Source of the DNA: MGIIb-Q1 sp964342465
Lineage (GTDB): Archaea; Thermoplasmatota; Poseidoniia; Poseidoniales; Thalassarchaeaceae
Length of the DNA: 64,000 bases
Direction: 5' to 3'
Assembly (NCBI GenBank): GCA_964342465.1
Contig: CAYFFQ010000001.1
Coordinates: 248,001 to 312,000, forward strand
Shown here piece by piece: positions 53,607 to 61,000 of the stretch; position 1 is the stretch's first letter, and each line of letters opens with the position of its first letter. Both the position numbers and the translations under genes were made by a program. The notes beneath the pieces are model-generated. The model saw nothing but the letters and a program-made list of their open reading frames with translations. It was not told the DNA's origin and made no database searches.

Positions 53607-53818
53607 GCCTTGCGTGGGGTGCAACTGACCTTTCTTTGGGATGCGCCTGGCTTTGCGTGTGGTGCAACTGGCCTTGCGTGGGGTGCAACTGACCTTGCGT
53701 GTGGTACAACTGGCCTTGCGTGTGCTGCAACAGGACTTGCGTGGGGTGCAACTGACCTTGCGTGGGGTGCGACTGGCCTTTCCTTGGGATGCTCCTGGCC
53801 TTGCGTGGGACGAAACTG
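53607..53818. repeat. 21-bp minisatellite, 10 units
   Basis: Ten head-to-tail units, eight of 21 nt and two of 22 nt, consensus GCCTTGCGTGGGGTGCAACTG. The two 22-nt units share a variant core (TTTGGGATGC or CTTGGGATGC) and are spaced seven units apart. The array lies between convergent genes in a 326-nt gap; the flanks hold nothing else recognisable. Because the period is a multiple of three and the unit has few stops, long open frames appear on both strands; I treat them as artefacts. Confidence 0.9.
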
Positions 53819-53911
53819 ACAATCCAACCTGCTCGGATGCCGTCAGTCCACACCGTTCTGCGGTCTGTTTTGTTCTATAGAATAAATGTTCTTTCCGAGG
53901 TGTGTGCCGAT

Positions 53912-55654
53912 TCACAAGTCGTCCAAATCCTCATCTAGATGGTTGATTACTTCCCGTGAGATGGTGATGGTCTTGGGACTTGCATCCTTGTCGCGAGTTG
54001 CGGTGAAGTAGACCACGAGTCCTAAACCGACGACCAGAGCGACTATGAAACTGATGAGTAGCGCACTATCTCCCTCACTCACTTCAGCGGCGGTGCTCCA
54101 TTCGGTTGTAAGGGTGCTATCACCTCCACCGAGGGTGCCATTCACAACCACTTGCGACGGGGTCATCGGCATACACCTCAATGTATGATTACCACTTGAT
54201 GGTACTCCCCATTTGAGGTCAATCGTGGCGGTTTCACCAACTCCGAGGAGTGCTGCTGGATAGGGTGGTGAAATATCCGCCCTAACTTCTCCGACATGAC
54301 ACTCCAGTGGTACACTCGCTGCGGCGAGGCCGTTATTGGTTATGGTCACCCTCACCTCTGCTCTCTTACCGACCGAGGCCGCTTTCTCCAATGAGATACC
54401 GGTCACCGAAACATCAGGTAGAATTGGGAAAAGGACTTCCACATCACTGCTCTTCTCAAGTGAGTTGTTGGCTCCATAGTAAGTGCCCCAGGCGGTGAAC
54501 CATTCAACATCGGAGATTCTCGCATCCTCACTCCAAACCGTTCCGTTGGCATACCCAATCTCGACGATGCGAGGTCCCTGTTGATAGTTGGCTGGGACGA
54601 TGTAGGAGCCATCAACCATGGAATGACCGAAGAGAGTCTTTTCTTGAGGCCCGACGCCAGTCAGATTGAATGTGATGCCGGAGCCGGGGAAATGAAGAGT
54701 CTGTTCTCCCACCTGCCTCTCCCAGAGGTCGATTATTCCACCTGAGCCATCTACTTCGCTCAATGATATCTCAGCCGCGGCATCTGCTTTGATGTCATGG
54801 TCCTCCCTGCTTCCACTGAAAGAGCCGCCGCTCATGGTAATCGATGCTGATTCCCCCGCCAATATCAATGGGCCAGAGGTATTGATGTCTGTTGAAGTTG
54901 AGGAAAATGCGCCGTTGATGGTCACATCAGCCCCATTCATCTCTGAGTCAATGGCGACAAGAGTGCCGCCTTCGGAGATGTGGAGAGAGAATCCGGCGCT
55001 TCCTCGCAGCAACCAGTTTTCATTGTCGAGGTCCGCTGCTTCATAGACATTGGTGGTGGTCGCCCGATTGACTTCAATTCTGTCCACCACCAGTTGCCCA
55101 TATTCACCGACATTCTGATTGAAGTAGAGTGTACCACCTCCGCCGCTGACAACTCCGGCGGTGATGGTGTGGCTGTCTCCTGACATGTCCTCGTTCGGCC
55201 CTTCATTCCAGCGCACCGTGAAATTCGACAGATTGTAATCTGTGGAACTGAAGATGGTGATTGTGAACAGACCGAACTGCTCAGGCACGAACAATGTCGC
55301 TTCGTCTCCATAACCAGCCCACATCTGGAGGTCAGAGGGTGGATACTGCGAACTGAGAGATGCGTTTTCAAGAACGACTCCGCCGTTAATCACGATACTT
55401 GTACCGTTGGCAATTGATAGGTTGCCATCAATCCTCAGAGTGGCGCCAGCCGCGACGGTCACCATTCCATCAAGAACCATATTCCCCGACCAGTCGGTGT
55501 CATCTGAAATGGTGACGGCGGAGCCATCTTGCGGGGGGGGGTCTCCAGCAACAACCAGTGCACTGTTCATCATCATAGTGAGGCATACCAAGACGACCAA
55601 CCCAGTCACTAGCGTTCCTCTCGCCATACTTCCTGCGAGTCGGTGGTAGGCCAT
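53912..55654 (-). CDS. Surface protein with beta-helix-like region, C-terminal anchor and DDL tail
   Basis: A 580-residue protein. The ATG at 55654 is 28 nt from the centre of a TATA-like box, so the message is probably leaderless; the open frame runs 46 codons further upstream but crosses that promoter. Signal helix: TLVTGLVVLVCLTMMMNSALVVAG. Residues about 40-300 show short repeating strands (MVTVAAGATLRIDGNLSIANGTSIVI, ADVTINGAFSSTSTDINTSG) as in right-handed beta-helix proteins. A CARDB-like module (KRAEVRVTITNNGLAAASV) comes next, then a membrane helix (ALLISFIVALVVGLGLVVYF) and a tail ending REVINHLDEDLDDL. Function unknown. Confidence 0.7.
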   Translation of the reverse strand: MAYHRLAGSMARGTLVTGLVVLVCLTMMMNSALVVAGDPPPQDGSAVTISDDTDWSGNMVLDGMVTVAAGATLRIDGNLSIANGTSIVINGGVVLENASLSSQYPPSDLQMWAGYGDEATLFVPEQFGLFTITIFSSTDYNLSNFTVRWNEGPNEDMSGDSHTITAGVVSGGGGTLYFNQNVGEYGQLVVDRIEVNRATTTNVYEAADLDNENWLLRGSAGFSLHISEGGTLVAIDSEMNGADVTINGAFSSTSTDINTSGPLILAGESASITMSGGSFSGSREDHDIKADAAAEISLSEVDGSGGIIDLWERQVGEQTLHFPGSGITFNLTGVGPQEKTLFGHSMVDGSYIVPANYQQGPRIVEIGYANGTVWSEDARISDVEWFTAWGTYYGANNSLEKSSDVEVLFPILPDVSVTGISLEKAASVGKRAEVRVTITNNGLAAASVPLECHVGEVRADISPPYPAALLGVGETATIDLKWGVPSSGNHTLRCMPMTPSQVVVNGTLGGGDSTLTTEWSTAAEVSEGDSALLISFIVALVVGLGLVVYFTATRDKDASPKTITISREVINHLDEDLDDL

Positions 55655-55678
55655 CAATGCGCCGCTCTCGGGGGATAG

Positions 55679-55685
55679 ATTATAC
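55679..55685 (-). promoter_or_regulatory. TATA-like box of the leaderless surface protein gene
   Basis: GTATAAT on the minus strand, centred 28 nt before the ATG at 55654. On the other strand the same region leads to carS, so the divergent promoters are very close together. Confidence 0.45.
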
Positions 55686-55710
55686 CACCATCTGCACAGC
55701 CGAGGGAGTG

Positions 55711-56391
55711 ATGGCAGGGACACCTCCTTGGGATTCGCTGTGGATGGCTCCTCTATTGGTCCTATGGCTCTATCTGCCGGGCTACCTGTCAAACACCACG
55801 GCGATGCTCGGGGGCAGGTGGATCCCAGCTCTCATCGGTGTATCATCCAAACCGATTGATGGGGGTCGGATTCATAGTGACGGCAACCGCTTGCTGGGGG
55901 ACGGCAAGACTTGGAACGGCCTTGTCGGGGGAACCATCGGTGGTGGTCTTGTCGGCATGCTCACACATTGGCTCGGGAGTGCATCTCTTTCCTCCGCTCC
56001 GTTTCTCGACCCGCTCGGCGAATATCCTTCACTAGGGATGGGAGACATCACTTCTGCGTGGTATTGGGTCGGTGGTCAATGGGGTGCATCTCTCATACTC
56101 GGAATGGTGCTGGGATTCGGTTGTATGGTAGGTGATTCCACAGGTTCATTCTTCAAGAGAAGAAAAGGGCTGAAGCGAGAGGGCGAGGTGAGCAGCAGTG
56201 CTCCACTCCTTGACACAATACCGTTCGCCATATCCACATTCATCTTCGGCCAGCTTTTCCTCGCTCCTTCCATAGTATCGGATTCTGAGTTGTTGGTCGG
56301 TATGGTGCTGTTGCTCCTCCTTACGCCAATCATTCACCGTTCATTCAATGTCATGGGCTACAAACTCGGGTTGAAATCGGTCCCTTACTGA
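55711..56391 (+). CDS. carS: CDP-archaeol synthase
   Basis: CDP-2,3-bis-(O-geranylgeranyl)-sn-glycerol synthase, which activates the archaeal diether lipid with CTP before head-group addition. The 226-residue membrane protein has the family signature DGGRIHSDGNRLLGDGKTWNG, then GxxxG-rich helices and GDSTGSFFKRRKGLKREGE with the cytosolic catalytic loop. PLLDTIPFAISTFIFGQLF is the typical next segment. It is longer than many CarS proteins (about 170-180). I start at the ATG at 55711 behind GAGGGAG; the frame continues upstream to 55657 through the divergent promoter. Clear archaeal marker. Confidence 0.9.
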   Translation: MAGTPPWDSLWMAPLLVLWLYLPGYLSNTTAMLGGRWIPALIGVSSKPIDGGRIHSDGNRLLGDGKTWNGLVGGTIGGGLVGMLTHWLGSASLSSAPFLDPLGEYPSLGMGDITSAWYWVGGQWGASLILGMVLGFGCMVGDSTGSFFKRRKGLKREGEVSSSAPLLDTIPFAISTFIFGQLFLAPSIVSDSELLVGMVLLLLLTPIIHRSFNVMGYKLGLKSVPY

Positions 56392-56478
56392 TGTCATCTC
56401 TAAGCGAATCAAGAGCCTACACTTCGATAATCGTGAAGTACCTCCCCCCAAATTATCTGATAATGGTAAGAGGGATTG

Positions 56479-56485
56479 CTTATTT
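56479..56485 (+). promoter_or_regulatory. TATA-like box of purD
   Basis: CTTATTT centred 28 nt before the purD ATG, which has no ribosome binding site. This fits a leaderless transcript. Confidence 0.4.
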
Positions 56486-56509
56486 CCCCCTTCCCGCCGA
56501 GTCGTCCTC

Positions 56510-57778
56510 ATGGCAGAGGCGTGTGTGCTGGTGGTTGGCGGCGGCGGAAGGGAGCACGCCCTTGTCATGGGATTGGTTGCTTCGCCATCGGTGGGAGAGG
56601 TACATGTCGCCCCCGGTAACGCTGGAACCTCTCAGGTAGCCACCAATCACCCAATTTCTACGGAAGATACCGATTCACTCGTCGGGCTTGCTCAATCACT
56701 CGGATGTGACCTCGTCGTCGTCGGGCCAGAGGGCCCTCTTGTCAATGGAATAAGTGAAAGATTGAGGGTCGTGGGAATCCCCTGTTTCGGCCCGCATTCA
56801 GCCGGTGCTAGCCTTGAAGGCAGCAAATTGTACGCCAAGCAGGTGATGGACTCGCTCGACATTCCTACAGCCCGCTTCAAGATGCTAGAGCATGAATCTG
56901 AAATCGAGGAAGCAGTTGACGGATTCCCGTCACCGTGGGTGGTAAAGCGAGATGTGCTCGCCGGTGGCAAGGGCGTGACGGTCACATCAAAACGGAGTGA
57001 TGCGATTGAGGCCCTCACGGATGGACTGAGGAGAGATGGATATGTGCTCCTCGAGGAGTTTCTAACCGGAGAGGAGGCCAGTATGTTGGTGATGATGGAT
57101 GAAAGTGGCTGGGTCGCACTTCCTGCATCTCAGGACCACAAGCGGGTTGGCGAAGGGGACACTGGGCCAAACACGGGGGGTATGGGTGCTTATGCTCCCG
57201 CCCCCATAGTGACTGAATCGGTCAGGCAGAGGGTGTTCTCACGGATTGTCGAGCCGATGCACGAATGGCTATCCTCCGAGGAGGAACCCTACCGAGGCTG
57301 CCTCTATGTCGGTTTGATGATTGATGAGAATGGTGACCCATCTGTAGTCGAATACAATGTGAGATTCGGTGACCCTGAGACTCAGGTCACTGTTCCGCTC
57401 ATCAGAAGCGACCTCTATCGCCTCTTGTCTGCGGTGGCGATGGGGAGAGTTGTAGGAGAAGAGCCGGAGTTCAGTGAGGGTCATGCGATGACCGTAGTTC
57501 TCGCTTCGGAAGGTTATCCCGGCCCACCGAGAGTAGGACTTCCAATCAATATCGAGACGGCGATGATAGCCAACGAAGATGGGGGGGCGTTCATCCATCA
57601 CGCTGGAACCACCTGGGGGGTCAAGGGGGAATTGCTCTCAACAGGCGGCCGGGTTCTCGCCTGCACCGGCATCGCTCCGACACTGCATGAGGCGAGAGCC
57701 CTCTCATACTCGTTGATGGAAGGTATCGTGTTGGAGGGTTCCCATTTCCGGAATGACATAGGACACCACGCCCTCTGA
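56510..57778 (+). CDS. purD: Phosphoribosylamine-glycine ligase
   Basis: GAR synthetase of de novo purine synthesis, 422 residues, joining phosphoribosylamine and glycine with ATP. N-terminal VLVVGGGGREHALVMGL is the family start; VVVGPEGPLVNGISERL, GPHSAGASLEGSKLYAKQVM, VVKRDVLAGGKGVTV, ASQDHKRVGEGDTGPNTGGMGAYAP (with ATP-grasp residues) and YNVRFGDPETQV follow in order. The catalytic metal site is complete. It is a single gene, not fused to purM or purN, between carS and aglB. Its use of glycine ties in with the glycine-cleavage and GlyA genes of the window. Confidence 0.93.
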   Translation: MAEACVLVVGGGGREHALVMGLVASPSVGEVHVAPGNAGTSQVATNHPISTEDTDSLVGLAQSLGCDLVVVGPEGPLVNGISERLRVVGIPCFGPHSAGASLEGSKLYAKQVMDSLDIPTARFKMLEHESEIEEAVDGFPSPWVVKRDVLAGGKGVTVTSKRSDAIEALTDGLRRDGYVLLEEFLTGEEASMLVMMDESGWVALPASQDHKRVGEGDTGPNTGGMGAYAPAPIVTESVRQRVFSRIVEPMHEWLSSEEEPYRGCLYVGLMIDENGDPSVVEYNVRFGDPETQVTVPLIRSDLYRLLSAVAMGRVVGEEPEFSEGHAMTVVLASEGYPGPPRVGLPINIETAMIANEDGGAFIHHAGTTWGVKGELLSTGGRVLACTGIAPTLHEARALSYSLMEGIVLEGSHFRNDIGHHAL

Positions 57779-57948
57779 CCTTGGCCGCCGATAAAACGCC
57801 GATTCAGGAGAAAAAACAGCCATACTCGGCCTGTTGGATTAGGGGGATGTGGTTTGGATTTCTTACCCGCCTCTGCGAATCGCCACCACATCGGCATCAC
57901 GCCATGCCTGTGCGGGCTCGCGGGCGCAGGTGAATTGAATCGGCAACC

Positions 57949-57958
57949 ATTAAAAAAA
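57949..57958 (+). promoter_or_regulatory. A-rich TATA-like element before aglB
   Basis: ATTAAAAAAA lies about 60 nt upstream of the aglB ATG, in a 238-nt gap otherwise without features. It would give a leader of about 35 nt that ends in GAGGT, the ribosome binding site. Confidence 0.3.
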
Positions 57959-58016
57959 GGGGTCAGGTGGCGGCGACGCTGACAGTCGAGAGACTGGCTA
58001 AACCGAGGTAATGTAA

Positions 58017-61000
58017 ATGGAAAACGAAACGAAGTCACCGATGCCGTTCAATGCGGCGTGGGGGCTGGCCAGAGCGCCTTTGGCAGCGATGATTCTGCTG
58101 CTGATGACGATGGCCATCTACCCTCTTGGCGTGACATACGACAGTGAAACAGCGATAATGACGGTAGTGTTGCCATTCGTCCTTCTGACGATTGGCGCAA
58201 TGTTCGGCAGTGTGCCCCGCATCATCTTCTCCCACCTCGGTGTGAAGCCTGCACAGGTCACTCTGCTTATCTACGCGCCACTTGTCATCGCTGCTGCCAT
58301 CCCACAACTGGTCATCGGCAACACCCTGCTCGGGGTTCTGTTCCTCGTGCTCGCTCTAGGTGTCCATTTCTTTGACAGGGTTGGACGAAATGAGGAAGCG
58401 ACAATCCTGATGTGGGCGGTGATGGGCTTTTGGGCGGCTCTGACAGTCGCCTCAGCGGCAGCACCAGTCTGGAATGGCGCATACTTCACCAATGGTGCAT
58501 GGTTGCCAGCGATGGGTGAAGACAACTGGGCATCAATTGATGGCCACAGAGCAGCGACAGCCTATCTATTCTTCAACGGCTGGATGACCGCTATTCTAAC
58601 AGGGGTCATCTTCTCCCTCGCCACTCGTGGTCGTTTCATCAAGGCTAGTGGAAGTGGTTGGTTCGAGAATCTTCCTGCGAAGTTGTCTGACAAGGCGTTC
58701 GCACCGCTCTACGGAGGCTTCGGAGTATGGTTGTTCGCCCATCTGCTCTCATTCGCCTCATTCTTCACGGCATCAGAATCGGAGCGATTAGCTGGCGATA
58801 CCATCGGCATCTGGTGGCCACTGTTCACCGGATTGGTGGCCCTTTTCGTCGCATACTGCTACGCAGAGAACCACAGAACCCGCGGTTCACTCGTTGCCGT
58901 AAACTGGTTCATCTATTCTCTTGGAAGTTTCCAAGAAAACGGAATCATCCTCGATGGTTCAGCCGATTGGCACTCTTACTTCACCGAATCGAACGGTCTG
59001 GTGGTCTGGGTTGCAATCTTCTTCTGGCTCAATGTTCTAGCGGTGATGCTGAGCGTGAAGGGTAAACTGGGGGACATCTCCCCTCGCCGGCAACCCGGTC
59101 TAGCCAGCCAGTTCTGGTCGAACAATTGGTATGTATTGACAGTAGGCAGCGCTCTCTTCGTTGGCTTGTTGGTTCGTGTGGTGTGGAATGTTCTGCCCTT
59201 CATGAACGCAAGTGGTACACATGAATGGGACCTGACCGGTGGTTCTGACCCGTGGTACATGATGAGGACAGTCGAGTACATCCTCGCTGAGCACAACCAT
59301 TTCATCATTGATATGGACCGCTCCTACCCGCTCGGTGCTATCAATCCAAGGCCCCCCCTCTTCTCTTGGTCACTCGCTCTTGGTGGTATGTTGCTGGCAC
59401 CTCTGCTAGGTGTGCCCGCTTCCGAGGCTGTTTGGTGGTCGGTCGCTGCTCTGCCGGCAATCTACGGGGCTCTCTGTGTGCTGCCGATTGCCGGTATTGG
59501 CAGCCGCTTCTTTGGCAGGGCCACAGGCGCGGTATCTGCTTGGTTGATTGCTCTGATGCCCGGTCACGTTGGACACAGCACATTCGCCCTTGCCGACCAC
59601 GACGCGTTCGCCATCCTCTTCCTATCACTAGGATTCTATTTCTGGCTCAAAGCGGTTCAGGCTGCAGGCGATGACAAATTAGTCGCCGATGCGACTTGGA
59701 ACCCAGCCTACCTGTTGAAGGGGGTAAGGGCCACATTCGAACAGCGGCCAGCCGCAATCGCCAATGCGGTGCTGTCGGGGATTTCATTCGCCACCGTCGC
59801 CCTCGGTTGGAAAGGGTTCGTCTATGGTCTCGGCATCGTGTTCCTCGCATTCTTCGCTCAGATAGTTCTCAACCAATTCAGGAGGAGGGACAGCATGGCA
59901 CTCTATGTGTCAGCATTGACCATGATGGTGGTGGCTTTTCTGCTACCTCTCCCGTTCTATGCTCACATGCAACTCGGTCTGATTTGGGACGCAAGCGGAT
60001 TCCAACCGATGTTCTATATCGTCGGATTCACATTCGCCGCAGGTTGGGTGGCCGTCTCATTCCGTGACAAGCCTTGGCTTCTGGTTCTCGTCAGCGGTGC
60101 CGGCCTTGCAGGTGCGATTCTCGGCATACTTTGGCTACTCCAGTTTGCAGGGATCTACAATGGCTGGGACGTTCTGTTCACCGGTGGTTACTACCTCTCG
60201 AAGAACAAGATATTCGACACTATCGCTGAAGCTCAGGCGCCGAGTCGGGCTATGCTTTTCGCTTCTTTCGGGCCGATTGTCGCTCTCGCCGCACTCGGGG
60301 CGGGAATCATCGCCTTGTGGCAGGGATTGAGGAAGCGAGATGCGAGCCGGCTCGTTCTTGCAATCTGGATTCTCGTCGCCGGTGTCATGGCATGGCGAGC
60401 GGGACGATTCGTCTTCAACGCCACCCCCCCCGTCGCGGTGATGGGGGCTTGGGCCTTTGTCATCATCTGGCAATGGGTCGGTGGAACGGATTTCGCCAAA
60501 TCGTGGCGCAGGTTTGGAATCAGTACACCCGCCTCACGCTTCCGCTCGACTCGAAAGGCGTCTAGGAAATATCCCGGTGTAGTCGCCGTCCTGATGATTT
60601 TCATGCTCGTCGGAGCGCAACACGCCACCTACGGCCTCGATTCCGGCATTCCAAGCGGAAACTCCGCAGCCAAGGAGATTGACTCTAACATCTACAACAT
60701 CACTCCTAACATCCTCCGAGCGCAAGCACCTCTGTTCGGTTGGTCTCTCCTCGACTCCACTGCCTACAACCCCCCTAACCACTGTCGTGGGGTCACCAAG
60801 GAGACGAGTTGTTGGTACATGGGTGCCTTTGGACCCGGATTCAACGGTCAATACTGGAACGATGGCTATCAATGGTTGGAAGAACAGGATTCAGATGTTC
60901 CATTCGGTCAGAAACCGGCATTTGTCTCATGGTGGGATTACGGTTTCCAAGCACTCGCACAGGGCCAACATCCAACGGTGGCGGACAACTTCCAGTCTGG

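Noticed and set aside
53475..53915. Long open frames on both strands through the minisatellite, including a 146-codon minus frame with TRKASCT-type repeats
   Set aside because: The 21-nt unit has few stops in several frames, so long frames are expected by construction. None has a ribosome binding site, promoter or non-repeat homologous part.
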